From Methylophaga sp. (GTDB lineage: Bacteria > Pseudomonadota > Gammaproteobacteria > Nitrosococcales > Methylophagaceae): 64,000 nt of DNA. Location of the stretch: contig NVWQ02000045.1 of NCBI GenBank assembly GCA_002733715.2, positions 1 to 64,000 of the forward strand, in the 5' to 3' direction. The first letter of the stretch is position 1. Each line of letters starts with the position of its first letter. Under the pieces are notes generated by a model. It did not search any database. It was not told the DNA's origin and was given only the letters and a program-made list of their open reading frames with translations. Position numbers and translations under genes: made by a program. Positions 1-8,878 of the stretch are shown in pieces.

Positions 1-2
1 TG

Positions 3-200
3 CTAGAAAGTTGGGAAAAAGTAAAACGCTATCGACCCGCCTGTGGCGCCAAACTATCTAATGGCCGAAAATGTAAGCACAGCGTAGTAATAAGACAACC
101 AGAAGGCTGGAGTATGGGTGCATTAGCTGAACGTTGCCGCATGCATGGCGGCATGGCGCGTCGAGTTATAAGAAGAAAAGAAGAAAGCGAAGATGAATAA
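3..200 (+). CDS. Small Cys/His 'HGG' protein, 5' end outside window
   Basis: An open frame enters from the left edge and stops at TAA 198-200, leaving the last 65 residues. They contain CGAKLSNGRKCKH followed about 30 residues later by CRMHGGMARR, a C-x8-C...C-x2-H arrangement seen in short proteins of phage and host genomes that carry a CGAK...C...CRxHGG signature and probably bind one zinc ion. The tail is very basic and then acidic (RRKEESEDE). The last 8 bases overlap the start of the methyltransferase gene, so the two are probably cotranscribed. The function is not known to me, and the N-terminal part is not visible. Confidence 0.6.
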   Translation, partial: LESWEKVKRYRPACGAKLSNGRKCKHSVVIRQPEGWSMGALAERCRMHGGMARRVIRRKEESEDE

Positions 201-1122
201 TGCGGATGTAGAGCAAACTGAAAACCATCCCCTTACTGACATTCCTTACCTAACACCCGAAACACATCAAGCCCAACGCTTATTTCATGGCAGAGGGCAT
301 GCTTATCCTGGTTATGAACATATATCGATAGATTGGCTAGCGCCTATCGTGTTAATTATGCTCTATAAGCCTGTTGAAACAGATGAATTACAACAGTTAG
401 CTCAAGATTTATCATCCCGTGTTACTGATTGCCGATCCGTTCAGGTTCAATATCGCCATTTAAAGCATGCACCGTTTGAATTATTGCTAGGTGAAGAATG
501 CACGCAGACAGTGGTGGAAGAAAACGGGCTGAAATATCAAATAACATTAGGCCGAGCCCAAAACACCGGCTTGTTTTTAGATATGACAAATGGCAGACAC
601 TGGGTGCAACAAAACTCGAACAATACCAAAGTGCTTAATCTATTTTCATACACCTGCGGCTTCTCTGTTGCAGCTTTAGCGGGTGGAGCATCGCAGGTGT
701 TTAATATTAATATGAGCCGCGTGTCACTCACGACAGGACGAAATAATCACCGATTAAACGGGCAAGATATGCGTAAAGTTAAATTTGAAGCGATTGATAT
801 ATTCAAATCATTTGGGCGAATAAAGAAACACGGTCCTTATGATTTATTGATCTGCGATCCGCCATCGTTTCAAAAAGGCAGTGTCGATATTAAACGTGAT
901 TATAAAAAGATAATCAGACGTATTCCAGAGTTTATGAACTCAGGTAGCTTGCTGATGTTGTGTTTAAATTCACCTGATTTAGATGTTGAGTTTTTGAAAA
1001 AAGCGGTTGAAGATGAATGCGCTGATTGTCGATATGTAAGTGAAGTCGAGCCGCCAGAGGTATTTGTTGAAGCAATGCAGGGTAAGGGATTGAAAGTTCT
1101 GATATATGAGTATTTGTGTTAA
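193..1122 (+). CDS. Class I SAM-dependent methyltransferase (COG1092/RlmI-RlmK-like)
   Basis: A 309-residue protein with the catalytic half of the COG1092 rRNA methyltransferase group. It shows LFLDMTNGRHWV just before motif I, VLNLFSYTCGFSVAALAGGA as the SAM-binding loop (about residues 148-167) and LLICDPPSFQKGS as the DPPSF catalytic motif (about 220-232). The PUA domain of RlmI and the N-terminal methylase of RlmKL are missing, so it is a stand-alone version. The substrate is probably a cytosine or guanine in RNA, but the sequence does not settle which. The start overlaps the preceding small Cys/His gene by 8 bp, suggesting coupled translation. Confidence 0.8.
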   Translation: MNNADVEQTENHPLTDIPYLTPETHQAQRLFHGRGHAYPGYEHISIDWLAPIVLIMLYKPVETDELQQLAQDLSSRVTDCRSVQVQYRHLKHAPFELLLGEECTQTVVEENGLKYQITLGRAQNTGLFLDMTNGRHWVQQNSNNTKVLNLFSYTCGFSVAALAGGASQVFNINMSRVSLTTGRNNHRLNGQDMRKVKFEAIDIFKSFGRIKKHGPYDLLICDPPSFQKGSVDIKRDYKKIIRRIPEFMNSGSLLMLCLNSPDLDVEFLKKAVEDECADCRYVSEVEPPEVFVEAMQGKGLKVLIYEYLC

Positions 1123-1179
1123 CTCATAGTCCGCTGAAAAATCTAGGGCCGGATAACTATTCTGGATAGAATGTAATCT

Positions 1180-1255
1180 TGGTGGGTGTTGAGGGGATCG
1201 AACCCCCGACCCTCGCCTTGTAAGGGCGATGCTCTCCCAGCTGAGCTAAACACCC
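1180..1255 (-). tRNA. tRNA-Val (anticodon UAC)
   Basis: Read on the minus strand, the 76 nt fold into a full cloverleaf. The acceptor stem GGGTGTT pairs with AACACCC, the D-arm has AGCTCAGCTGGGAGAGC, the anticodon loop holds TAC, and the T-arm has GGTTCGATCC. The CCA end is encoded in the DNA. A sigma-70-type promoter lies directly upstream (1270-1298). Confidence 0.96.
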
Positions 1256-1269
1256 CAAGAAAGAGCAGC

Positions 1270-1298
1270 ATAATATAGAGGCGAGTTGGACAAATCAA
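1270..1298 (-). promoter_or_regulatory. Promoter of tRNA-Val
   Basis: On the minus strand TTGATT (1293-1298) and TATTAT (1270-1275) are separated by exactly 17 bp. The expected transcript would begin a few bases before the tRNA 5' end. Position and spacing fit a strong stable-RNA promoter. Confidence 0.7.
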
Positions 1299-1371
1299 GG
1301 TTTATTTGAAAGAGTAGACTCTGAGCTTATTTGCTAGTTATCAAATCATGTTTTAAGACGACAGGTATCCA

Positions 1372-2151
1372 CTACTTTCCGATACCGTTATCACTCTTTA
1401 TCAATTCGATGGCCTTCTCCGCAAAACGATTACCAAGCATCCAGTATCCCTTTACCGAATAGTGAAGACCATTTTTGATAATGTTACCGCTTTTATCTAT
1501 TCCATCATTTAAATCATCAGTGTCTAGCCATTTCCCACGTAGATTAGATTCAGCTAAGTCTACTTGAATTTTTCGAACTTTAGTCCAGTGCCTGTGTATA
1601 TTATTGTTCATATCAAAATCACTGATCCGACCAATTACAAAATTGATATCATTTCGGTTTAAATCTACTTTTAGTTGCTCCATTAGCCCTTTAAAACTAT
1701 CCTCATAGATTTCACCATAACCATCAGCAGCATCCCACTCACCCTGCATCCAAACAAAAGTAATGGTTATGATTTCGTTACCTTTTGTTGCTGAATTCAC
1801 TTTGTTCATCAAACGAATATACAAGTCACCGTTTGAGTTTGAAATCTTACCTTTAGTGGATTCCCATCGTTTATACCAACGCCGAATCGATTGCCCGCCA
1901 GAAGCATCTTTGACAACGATTACATTGCCTTCTCCAAACTCCTTAGTTACAGCCGGTGTAAATGAGATGTCTGGATTAAGCCTCACCATGTTTGACTGGC
2001 CAGAGAGAATAAATAAGTGCTTCCCTTGCTCTGACGCATTGGCAAATGGCATTGAGAATAGTCCTACTGTAAGTCCAATACACAGATATTTCAAAATGTA
2101 TTTTCCATTGCATTTGAGTTGCAGAAGTGCTGATAAATTATAAATAATCAA
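1372..2151 (-). CDS. Secreted sialate O-acetylesterase-like (SASA/SGNH) protein
   Basis: A 259-residue protein with a secretion signal (hydrophobic stretch ending AFANAS, about residues 24-40). A carbohydrate-esterase fold of the sialate O-acetylesterase type follows: FILSGQSNM with the nucleophile serine, VWMQGEWDA as the W-x-QGE-x-D block, and NGLHYSVKGYWMLG with the catalytic His near the C-terminus. Such enzymes remove acetyl groups from sugars outside the cytoplasm. The region before the hydrophobic core is long, so the true start may be an internal TTG at the codon read as Leu in YILKYL. The gene overlaps the 3' end of mtgA by 14 bp and is probably read from the mtgA message. A role in deacetylating peptidoglycan or polysaccharide is inference from that linkage. 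Confidence 0.7.
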   Translation of the reverse strand: MIIYNLSALLQLKCNGKYILKYLCIGLTVGLFSMPFANASEQGKHLFILSGQSNMVRLNPDISFTPAVTKEFGEGNVIVVKDASGGQSIRRWYKRWESTKGKISNSNGDLYIRLMNKVNSATKGNEIITITFVWMQGEWDAADGYGEIYEDSFKGLMEQLKVDLNRNDINFVIGRISDFDMNNNIHRHWTKVRKIQVDLAESNLRGKWLDTDDLNDGIDKSGNIIKNGLHYSVKGYWMLGNRFAEKAIELIKSDNGIGK

Positions 2152-2839
2152 GATTCCTCATTTGCTGCAAAATCCAAGATTGTTTTTCTCGTAACTGACT
2201 ATTTGGATTAGCAACTTTAAACCTTAATGGGTTAGGTAGACTGCCAGCTAATAATGCCGCCTGTGACGGTGACAGTTGTTTTGCTGAGATGCCATAATAG
2301 CGTTGGCTTGCTGCTTCGACACCATAAATATGATCGCCAAATTCAGCAATGTTTACATAGACTAATAAGATACGTTCTTTTGACCAGAATAATTCAATGA
2401 GTAGGGTGAACCATGCTTCAAAGCCTTTGCGCCATAAACTGCGTGAGGGCGATAAGAATAGGTTCTTAGCCACTTGCTGGGTGATGGTGCTGGCACCGCG
2501 TAACTTGCCACCATTTGAACGGGTTTTTATGGCAGCGTAAATGGAGCTGATATCAAAACCAAAATGTTGATAAAACAGCTGATCTTCGGCGGCAATCACG
2601 GCATGGAATATATGGGGTGAGATGGCATCAATACTTTGCCATTGCTGCTGTATTTCGATAAAGCCTTTGTCAGATTGATAATCTGCAATGTGTTTTTGCA
2701 TCATAAATGCGGATGTCGGGATAGGCACAAACCGCAACAAAATAACGATGAGTACTGAGCCGCCTATAAAGGTCAGTAAGGCGTAGAGTAACCAGCGTTT
2801 TAGTTTTTGCAGGCGGGTGATTTTTTGTTTTTTTGTCAT
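2138..2839 (-). CDS. mtgA: Monofunctional peptidoglycan glycosyltransferase MtgA
   Basis: A 233-residue GT51 enzyme that polymerises lipid II into glycan strands at the periplasmic face of the inner membrane. One N-terminal transmembrane helix (about 15-37) is followed by the GT51 motifs: AAEDQLFYQHFGFD with the catalytic Glu85, GASTITQQVAKNLF (about 115-128) and KERILLVYVNIAEFG. There is no transpeptidase domain, and the length fits MtgA (about 230-240) rather than a bifunctional PBP. It is divergent from the aminopeptidase gene, with 75 bp between them. Its 3' end overlaps the SASA esterase gene. Confidence 0.93.
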   Translation of the reverse strand: MTKKQKITRLQKLKRWLLYALLTFIGGSVLIVILLRFVPIPTSAFMMQKHIADYQSDKGFIEIQQQWQSIDAISPHIFHAVIAAEDQLFYQHFGFDISSIYAAIKTRSNGGKLRGASTITQQVAKNLFLSPSRSLWRKGFEAWFTLLIELFWSKERILLVYVNIAEFGDHIYGVEAASQRYYGISAKQLSPSQAALLAGSLPNPLRFKVANPNSQLREKQSWILQQMRNLDYL

Positions 2840-2914
2840 ATCGAGCGATTATTGTAATGCAAATGATCTTAAATTAGGTACGATGAACTTTTTTAATCAC
2901 ATATATATACTGTA

Positions 2915-4213
2915 ATGACAAAGACGTCACTCACCGAATTTAATCAAAATTTCCTGTCATTCTTAGATAACTCACCTACGCCATTTCATGCCGTTTCGAC
3001 CATGTCAGCCCAATTAGAGACCAATGGCTTTGAACGCTTAGATGAATTGGATGCTTGGGGTGCATTATCAGCCGGTCAATATTATGTGACACGTAATGAT
3101 TCGTCGATCATTGCTTTTACGCTTCCTAAAGCTGCGTTAGCCGAAACGGGTTTTCATATGGTGGGTGCGCATACCGATAGCCCTTGTTTAAAGGTAAAAC
3201 CAAAGCCGGAAACAATTAAACAGTCTTTATTGCAGTTAGGTGTTGAAGTATACGGTGGTGCATTGCTTAACCCGTGGTTTGACCGAGATTTATCGATGGC
3301 AGGACGAGTGAGTTACCGTGATTCAAGCCAAACTATTAAACATGTACTTGTCGACTTTAAGAAAGCAATCGCATCTATACCTAGTTTAGCCATTCATTTA
3401 GACCGTGAAGCGAATAAAAATCGAACAGTGAATGCCCAAGATCATTTACCGCCAATTGTGATGCAAGTGGAAGAGGGTGATAAGGTCGATTTTCGTGATC
3501 TATTATTGCAGCAAGTTAAATCGCAATATCCGAAACTGAAAATTGACAAAGTTTTGGATTATGAAATAAGCCTACACGATACTCAGCCTGCCGCTGTTAC
3601 TGGTTTGAATGATGATTTTATCAGTAGTGCACGCTTAGATAATTTGCTGAGTTGTTTTGTAGGTTTAACGTCACTAATCAATGGCGATAGTTCACAAGCT
3701 AATTTATTAGTGTGTAGTGACCATGAAGAAGTCGGCAGTGTTTCGGCATCGGGCGCACAAGGTTCATTTTTAGAATCGGTGTTATCACGCTTATGCCCTG
3801 AGCCGGAACAATATCACCGGATGATCCAGCGTTCAATGATGATCTCTGCTGATAATGCTCATGCTGTTCACCCGAACTATAAAGATAAACATGATGCTGA
3901 ACATGGTCCTAAACTTAACCATGGCCCTGTGATTAAAACTAATGCCAATCAACGTTATGCTACGAACAGTGAGACCAGTGCGTATTTTCGCCAACTCTGT
4001 GAACAAATTGATGTGCCAGTGCAAGATTTTGTGGTGCGGACAGATATGGGCTGTGGCAGCACGATAGGGCCAATCACCGCGAGCACATTGGGTGTAAAAA
4101 CAATAGATATTGGGGTGCCGACATTTGCGATGCACTCTATTCGAGAATTAGCAGGTAGCCGAGATGCCCATATGCTGGCTACAATACTTACAAAATTTTT
4201 CAAAAAATCATAA
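2915..4213 (+). CDS. apeB: M18 family aminopeptidase
   Basis: A 432-residue cytosolic di-zinc aminopeptidase of family M18, which removes N-terminal, often acidic, residues from peptides. Metal and catalytic motifs are in the expected order: [14 protein letters not shown] (His86, Asp88), [25 protein letters not shown] with the bridging Asp, DHEEVGS with the catalytic Glu, [12 protein letters not shown], and a C-terminal [13 protein letters not shown] with the last His ligand. Length is normal for the family. The start lies 75 bp from the divergent mtgA start. Confidence 0.92.
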   Translation: MTKTSLTEFNQNFLSFLDNSPTPFHAVSTMSAQLETNGFERLDELDAWGALSAGQYYVTRNDSSIIAFTLPKAALAETGFHMVGAHTDSPCLKVKPKPETIKQSLLQLGVEVYGGALLNPWFDRDLSMAGRVSYRDSSQTIKHVLVDFKKAIASIPSLAIHLDREANKNRTVNAQDHLPPIVMQVEEGDKVDFRDLLLQQVKSQYPKLKIDKVLDYEISLHDTQPAAVTGLNDDFISSARLDNLLSCFVGLTSLINGDSSQANLLVCSDHEEVGSVSASGAQGSFLESVLSRLCPEPEQYHRMIQRSMMISADNAHAVHPNYKDKHDAEHGPKLNHGPVIKTNANQRYATNSETSAYFRQLCEQIDVPVQDFVVRTDMGCGSTIGPITASTLGVKTIDIGVPTFAMHSIRELAGSRDAHMLATILTKFFKKS

Positions 4214-4235
4214 TTACTTTAATTAAGGAATCAAA

Positions 4236-4520
4236 ATGGCTGAAACAGTAGATGAACTAACAGTTGAATATATGGAAGGCGATGAAATGACAGTGAAGCA
4301 GCTGGATAAAATCGTGTTAACTAAAGGTGCATGGGCGACGTTGATCTATCGTTATAAAGATCTTGATCGTAAAACAGGTGATTTTGGTGCCGATAAATAC
4401 ACAATTCGTCGTTATCAAAAACGTAATGGTGAATATAGCCAACGTTCGAAATTCAATATTTCAAGCAAAGATCAAGCAACAAAGATCGTGGCGGCTCTAA
4501 GTAAGTGGATTGATGAATAA
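4236..4520 (+). CDS. Conserved small protein, possibly PC4-like
   Basis: A 94-residue protein with a good ribosome site (AAGGA) before ATG. It has a basic central strand region (ADKYTIRRYQKRNGEY) and ends FNISSKDQATKIVAALSKWIDE. A beta-rich core closed by a C-terminal helix is reminiscent of bacterial PC4/p15-like single-strand nucleic-acid binding proteins, but I cannot confirm membership. It overlaps the DUF445 gene by 11 bp, so the pair is translationally coupled. Confidence 0.6.
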   Translation: MAETVDELTVEYMEGDEMTVKQLDKIVLTKGAWATLIYRYKDLDRKTGDFGADKYTIRRYQKRNGEYSQRSKFNISSKDQATKIVAALSKWIDE

Positions 4521-5250
4521 AAGTTTAATAACAAATATCGTCGCTGCCGGTCTTGTTGCAACAGGACTGGCACTTGACGCACCTTTTCGTGAGCCTGTTT
4601 TAACAACAGGCTTATTTGCATTGGCGGGTAGCGTGACTAACTGGATAGCAATACATATGTTATTTGAGAAAGTGCCGGGATTATATGGGTCAGGTGTTAT
4701 TACCGCTCGTTTTGAAGATTTTAAAATTGGTATTCAAGACTTGGTGATGAATCAATTTTTTAGCCAAGAAAACCTAGACCGATTTGTTGAAGAAATGGTG
4801 ACGGATAGTGCAGATCATCATTTAGATTTTCACGAAGTGATTGATGAAACCGATATGACACCCGCTTTTGATAGCTTGGTTGAGGCGATTATGGAATCCT
4901 CTTTTGGCAGTATGCTTGGCATGTTTGGTGGTGTTAGTGCTTTAGATTCATTAAAAGAGCCGTTTTCTAATAAAATGAAAAATGCTTTAAATAAAATGGC
5001 GCATAGTGATTCGTTTCAAGCTAGTGTGCGTGAGAAGTTGAAAAGTACCCCCGTGAATACTGATATTCATCAACAAATTAAACACGTTGTTGAGTCTCGT
5101 TTAGAAGAACTGACACCACAAATGGTAAAAGACATTATCCAAACCATGATCCGTCAGCATTTAGGGTGGTTAGTGGTGTGGGGTGGTGTTTTCGGTGGTT
5201 TGATAGGGCTGGCAGCAAGTCAGTTGCCAATGTTGCTAAATATAAGTTAA
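4510..5250 (+). CDS. DUF445 family membrane protein
   Basis: A 246-residue protein of the DUF445 (YheB-like) family. An N-terminal hydrophobic segment (about 5-48) includes the conserved GSVTNWIAIHMLFEKVPGLYGSGVI, where the NW-AI-MLF element is diagnostic. A long helical soluble part follows, and a C-terminal transmembrane helix (WLVVWGGVFGGLIGLAASQL). The molecular function is unknown. It lies in a tight run of membrane genes. Confidence 0.8.
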   Translation: MMNKSLITNIVAAGLVATGLALDAPFREPVLTTGLFALAGSVTNWIAIHMLFEKVPGLYGSGVITARFEDFKIGIQDLVMNQFFSQENLDRFVEEMVTDSADHHLDFHEVIDETDMTPAFDSLVEAIMESSFGSMLGMFGGVSALDSLKEPFSNKMKNALNKMAHSDSFQASVREKLKSTPVNTDIHQQIKHVVESRLEELTPQMVKDIIQTMIRQHLGWLVVWGGVFGGLIGLAASQLPMLLNIS

Positions 5251-5257
5251 GCAATAA

Positions 5258-5974
5258 ATGAATAGTGATAAGGGATACCCACGATTTATAAGGCGGCTGC
5301 AAGCCGTTATGATTGACAGCATTATTCTCACTGTGATGTTTATGAGTATATTAATCATAGCATCTGATTTTGGCGTCACAGGATATGATGCGGTTATTTT
5401 AACTGCTGTGATAGTGTTGCTATGGGAGCCATTACTTGTATCGATAACTGGCGGCACTATTGGACATCATTTGATAGGGTTAAAAGTGGTTAGCACCACC
5501 ACAGGTAAGAATATTAATATATTGGCCTCTATGCTTAGGTTCATTACTAAAATGGTATTAGGAAATTTGTCGATTGCCTTTATCTTTATCACCCGATATC
5601 ACCAAGCGATACACGATGGTCTGGTACGCTCAGTTGTGATATTGAAACACCCTGAAACAAAGCCTGATTATGAGGTGTTATCTGCTCGACAGGTTGAGTT
5701 CTCTGGATACAGCTATCCGCCGGTATGGCGCCGAAGTCTGATGATGGTACTTTACAATATAGCGCTCATCTTTTTGATTGGCACGGCTACAGGATTTTTA
5801 TTGCCTGCAGAGTGTCTGATATACAGTAACTGTACAACATGGCAAAATATAATGTTAACCGCATGGCAGTCATTATGGATGGTGGGCGTAGTAGCTATCA
5901 TTATTTTATGTTGGAAAGGCCGTGTATTCGGATGTCGCCGTAAATTTATAAAAGGGAATCAAGATGAAAATTAA
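5258..5974 (+). CDS. RDD family membrane protein
   Basis: A 238-residue integral membrane protein. The N-terminus has the RDD arrangement: an Arg in RRLQAVMIDS, an Asp after it at the start of the first helix, and IHDGLVRSVVI with the second conserved Asp. The TGGTIGHHLIGLKVV block between helices is typical. Two further helices (about 165-188 and 203-220) extend beyond the core domain. RDD proteins are often proposed to be transporters or accessory proteins; the substrate is unknown. Its 3' end overlaps the next gene by 11 bp. Confidence 0.8.
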   Translation: MNSDKGYPRFIRRLQAVMIDSIILTVMFMSILIIASDFGVTGYDAVILTAVIVLLWEPLLVSITGGTIGHHLIGLKVVSTTTGKNINILASMLRFITKMVLGNLSIAFIFITRYHQAIHDGLVRSVVILKHPETKPDYEVLSARQVEFSGYSYPPVWRRSLMMVLYNIALIFLIGTATGFLLPAECLIYSNCTTWQNIMLTAWQSLWMVGVVAIIILCWKGRVFGCRRKFIKGNQDEN

Positions 5975-6440
5975 TAATGCAATTTTAGCTATTTTTATAC
6001 TGTACATGTTTTCTATTAATACTTATGCTGATAGCGAGAAAGATGCATTAATTCATAAAATGCTGACGCAAGTCGATTTGGCTATTGAAAAGAAAGATGC
6101 CAACACAGTTGCAAAGTACCTAGATGATAATATTCATATAGTAATGAATCTAACGATGAGTGGTCAGACACAACTTTTAGAATTTACTAAAGATGAATAT
6201 ATGAAGACACTAAAAGATGGTTGGGCTGTCACTGAAGAATATACCTACACCCGCGACAAAGTACATATTGAGTATATTGGCAATGGAAATAAAGCCGTAG
6301 TTACAGCCACGGTGTATGAATTATCGGTAGTGGCAGGTCGACCGATGGCTGCACTGTCACAAGAAAAAATGTTGGTTGAATTTAGAAATAATGAACCAAT
6401 AGTGGTTAATCTTACTGCTAACACTGATGTGAGAATGTAA
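5964..6440 (+). CDS. Secreted NTF2-like protein
   Basis: A 158-residue protein with a signal peptide (cleavage near TYADS, about residue 22). The mature part has the helix-then-curved-sheet pattern of NTF2/SnoaL-like domains: an N-terminal helix (IHKMLTQVDLAIEKKDANTVAKYLDDNIHI, residues about 29-58) and strands ending EKMLVEFRNNEPIVVNLTAN. No catalytic residues can be assigned. It overlaps the RDD gene and is followed by the DUF1294 gene, so it is likely part of the same transcript. Confidence 0.6.
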   Translation: MKINNAILAIFILYMFSINTYADSEKDALIHKMLTQVDLAIEKKDANTVAKYLDDNIHIVMNLTMSGQTQLLEFTKDEYMKTLKDGWAVTEEYTYTRDKVHIEYIGNGNKAVVTATVYELSVVAGRPMAALSQEKMLVEFRNNEPIVVNLTANTDVRM

Positions 6441-6447
6441 AAGTAGA

Positions 6448-6813
6448 GTGATTAAGGCTATAGTTATACTGTCTATATTAGCGATGGTTTCAGTATTTAG
6501 CATGATAGAGCTAACACCAGAAAATGATCAGTATTTGGTGTTATGGGGCTACTTAATATTAAGTTTTGTAACATTTGGCATGTATGCTTTTGATAAATCA
6601 GCATCTAGAAATGGACGATGGCGTGTGCCAGAGAATAATTTACATGCACTTGCTTTATTTGGTGGTTGGCCGGGGGCAATGTTAGGGCAACGTATTCTGC
6701 GACACAAAACAGTTAAGCAGCCATTTCGTTTTATATTCTGGCTGACTGTAGTTATTAATTGTGTGGCTACATTTTGGCTTTTGTTTCCAGAGCTTGCACA
6801 CAGGATTATTTGA
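6448..6813 (+). CDS. DUF1294 membrane protein
   Basis: A 121-residue protein starting at GTG. It carries the DUF1294 signature YAFDKSASRNGRWRVPE followed by LHALALFGGWPGAMLGQRIL and RHKTVKQPFRFIFWLTVVIN. Four hydrophobic segments are visible. Many family members also have a cold-shock domain in front; this one has only the membrane part. Function unknown. Confidence 0.82.
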   Translation: MIKAIVILSILAMVSVFSMIELTPENDQYLVLWGYLILSFVTFGMYAFDKSASRNGRWRVPENNLHALALFGGWPGAMLGQRILRHKTVKQPFRFIFWLTVVINCVATFWLLFPELAHRII

Positions 6814-6856
6814 TTAGATAGCACATCATATTGCATATCTATCTAACTGATTAATA

Positions 6857-7171
6857 ATGGTCTATGATGCTAAAGATATTTTATTAAATACCGATAATAT
6901 TAATATGAGCACCATTGAAAATCGACGACATGCGCGTATAAAACACCGGGCAAGCATTAAAGTGCTTACGCATCCAAAGAAAAGTTATGTTTTAGAAATG
7001 CTAGACTTTTCTGATAGCGGCTTGTACTTGCGGTGCCCAGAAGGTCTTGTCGAAGTAGGTGATGCCGTTGAAGTACAAACATTAGAAATGGAAGATGCAC
7101 CGGTACTTTCTGCTAAAGTTATTCGAATAATAAAAGGTAAAGGTTTTGCAGTAGAGTTTGATGAATATTAA
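6857..7171 (+). CDS. PilZ domain protein
   Basis: A 104-residue single-domain protein with both c-di-GMP contact motifs of PilZ: RRHARIKHRASIKV (R-x3-R) and DFSDSGLYLRCP (D-x-S-x2-G). It is predicted to be a cytoplasmic c-di-GMP receptor; the partner is unknown. A second Met at residue 17 (MSTIENRRHAR) could be the real start, since neither Met has a clear ribosome site. Confidence 0.8.
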   Translation: MVYDAKDILLNTDNINMSTIENRRHARIKHRASIKVLTHPKKSYVLEMLDFSDSGLYLRCPEGLVEVGDAVEVQTLEMEDAPVLSAKVIRIIKGKGFAVEFDEY

Positions 7172-7182
7172 GCAATTAAAAT

Positions 7183-7812
7183 ATGGATAACACCTGTCCT
7201 TTATGTCACGGCAATAGTTCGAAATTCCACAATAACAAACAGCAATACCATCAATGTGGTGCTTGTCAGGCTGTTTTTATGGGTGCTGAATACCTGCTCG
7301 ATGCTACCGATGAAGAATCACGTTACTTATCTCATAATAATGATGTCACGGATGAAGGTTATCAACAGTTTGTATCACCGATTACATCGGCAGTATTAAT
7401 CCATCAAACACCTGAGCAAAAAGGGCTGGATTTTGGGGCTGGCACAGGGCCTGTTATTGCCAAAGTATTAGCTGACAATCATTTTAAGTTAGATTTGTAC
7501 GATCCATTTTTTCATAATGATGTGACATTATTAGAGCAACAATACGATTTTATTGTGTGTTGTGAGGTGATGGAGCATTTTTATTATCCAGATAAAGAAT
7601 TTGCATTATTGAAACGGCTTTTAAAACCAAAGGGTCGATTATATTGTATGACCGACCTTTATCGTGACAACATTGATTTTGCTAATTGGTATTATCAAAA
7701 CGATAATACGCATGTCTTTTTTTACCATCAAAATTCACTAAATTATATTAAACAGCAATTTGATTTTTCAGCTCTAACAATTGATGGACGGTTAATTACA
7801 TTAACTAATTAA
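7183..7812 (+). CDS. Class I SAM methyltransferase with N-terminal zinc ribbon
   Basis: A 209-residue protein. The N-terminus has a C-x2-C...C-x2-C ribbon (CPLCHGNSSKFH, then QCGACQAVF). The methyltransferase core follows: GLDFGAGTGPVIAKVL as the SAM loop (about residues 80-95), then FIVCCEVMEHFYYPDKEF and LLKPKGRLYCMTDLYRD. The CEVMEH motif is shared with ubiquinone and SAM-dependent small-molecule methyltransferases. The substrate is unknown. The last 4 bases overlap the convergent yigZ gene. Confidence 0.78.
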   Translation: MDNTCPLCHGNSSKFHNNKQQYHQCGACQAVFMGAEYLLDATDEESRYLSHNNDVTDEGYQQFVSPITSAVLIHQTPEQKGLDFGAGTGPVIAKVLADNHFKLDLYDPFFHNDVTLLEQQYDFIVCCEVMEHFYYPDKEFALLKRLLKPKGRLYCMTDLYRDNIDFANWYYQNDNTHVFFYHQNSLNYIKQQFDFSALTIDGRLITLTN

Positions 7813-8396
7813 AAACCAGTGAATTGTTCTTTAATTTGTTCATTCTCACTAGTTGGAAGAGAAATTGTGACTATTACTCGATCAGAAAATTGTTGATCAA
7901 TAATTTGGCCTTGGCATTGTTTAAGCTGATATTCTAATAATTGTAATTGACTGTATTCGATATCTAATTTAAGTTCAGACATTTCTATCCAAGCTGATAG
8001 CGTGGCACTTTCAATAGCTAGCTTGGCTGCGGTACCATAAGCGCGAGCAAGCCCGCCTGTGCCTAGCTTAACACCACCGAAGTATCGAATAACACCGACA
8101 ATTGCATTGATTATGTTGTTACCTTCCAACGGGGCTAGAATGGGTCTTCCCGCTGTGCCAGAAGGCTCGCCAGCATCATTGCAGCGTTCATTAATGAAGC
8201 CATCATCTTGCCTTATTCGCCAAGCAAAAGCCAAGTGATTAGCATTGGGGTGTTGTGTTGCTAGCGTGCGAAGTTGTTGCAAAGCTTCACGTTCACTATT
8301 GCATGGCATAATTGCGCCAATGAACTGAGATTTTTTAATTTCATATTCAGCTTGTGAGGGATTTAATACGATTTGTTGGTTGTCAGAGTTAGACAT
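7809..8396 (-). CDS. yigZ: YigZ/IMPACT family protein
   Basis: A 195-residue protein with the IMPACT core: KSQFIGAIMPCNSEREA near the start, then AWRIRQDDGFINERCNDAGEPSGTAGRPIL (about residues 60-89) and VIRYFGGVKLGTGGLARAYG. This is the hallmark DGEP-GTAG...YFGG-KLG pattern. The C-terminal part has the RRM-like extension of YigZ. Family members bind translation-related partners; the exact biochemical role in bacteria is unsettled. It is convergent with the upstream methyltransferase gene. Confidence 0.88.
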   Translation of the reverse strand: MSNSDNQQIVLNPSQAEYEIKKSQFIGAIMPCNSEREALQQLRTLATQHPNANHLAFAWRIRQDDGFINERCNDAGEPSGTAGRPILAPLEGNNIINAIVGVIRYFGGVKLGTGGLARAYGTAAKLAIESATLSAWIEMSELKLDIEYSQLQLLEYQLKQCQGQIIDQQFSDRVIVTISLPTSENEQIKEQFTGF

Positions 8397-8476
8397 GAAA
8401 GAATTATAACTGAGAAATTGACTTTATTAGTCAGGTAATTGTATATTAGCGTTTAATTAACTAGAGGTTCACCATT

Positions 8477-8878
8477 ATGTCACTACTAAACACATTTTCA
8501 AAAACACTACTATTAGCAGTATTTGTATTATTAATAGGGTGTTCGTCTTCAAATGCAACGCCTCTAGCTGAAATTAGCCCACAACAAGCCGCAGAAATAG
8601 TCGAAAGCAACAATGCTGTCATTATAGATGTACGCACACAAAGTGAATGGGATGCAGGGCATATTCCGGGTGCAATTCATATCCCTTTAAGCGAAGTAAA
8701 AGGTCGACTAGATGAATTTAAGGCGTTTGATGGCAAAGAAATTGTAATGCAATGTCGTAGTGGCAAACGTTCGGCCGCAGCTGGCAAGATTTTGTTAGCA
8801 GCAGGCTATGAAGATGTTTCAAATTTAACTGGCGGGATTGATGCTTGGGGAAAAGCAAAATTACCAGTAGAACAATAA
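8477..8878 (+). CDS. Rhodanese-domain lipoprotein
   Basis: A 133-residue protein with a lipoprotein signal (VLLIGC; lipid-modified Cys22) and one rhodanese domain. It includes IIDVRTQSEWDAGHIPGAIHIP and the active-site loop CRSGKRSA with Cys93, so the catalytic persulfide Cys is present. It is predicted to face the periplasm and handle sulfane sulfur or act as a thiol carrier. A GAGG ribosome site precedes the ATG. The following cupin gene is 87 bp downstream. Confidence 0.87.
   Translation: MSLLNTFSKTLLLAVFVLLIGCSSSNATPLAEISPQQAAEIVESNNAVIIDVRTQSEWDAGHIPGAIHIPLSEVKGRLDEFKAFDGKEIVMQCRSGKRSAAAGKILLAAGYEDVSNLTGGIDAWGKAKLPVEQ

Noticed and set aside
1763..2143. 126-codon frame on the plus strand
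   Set aside because: Shadow of the SASA esterase gene, which has clear motifs on the minus strand.
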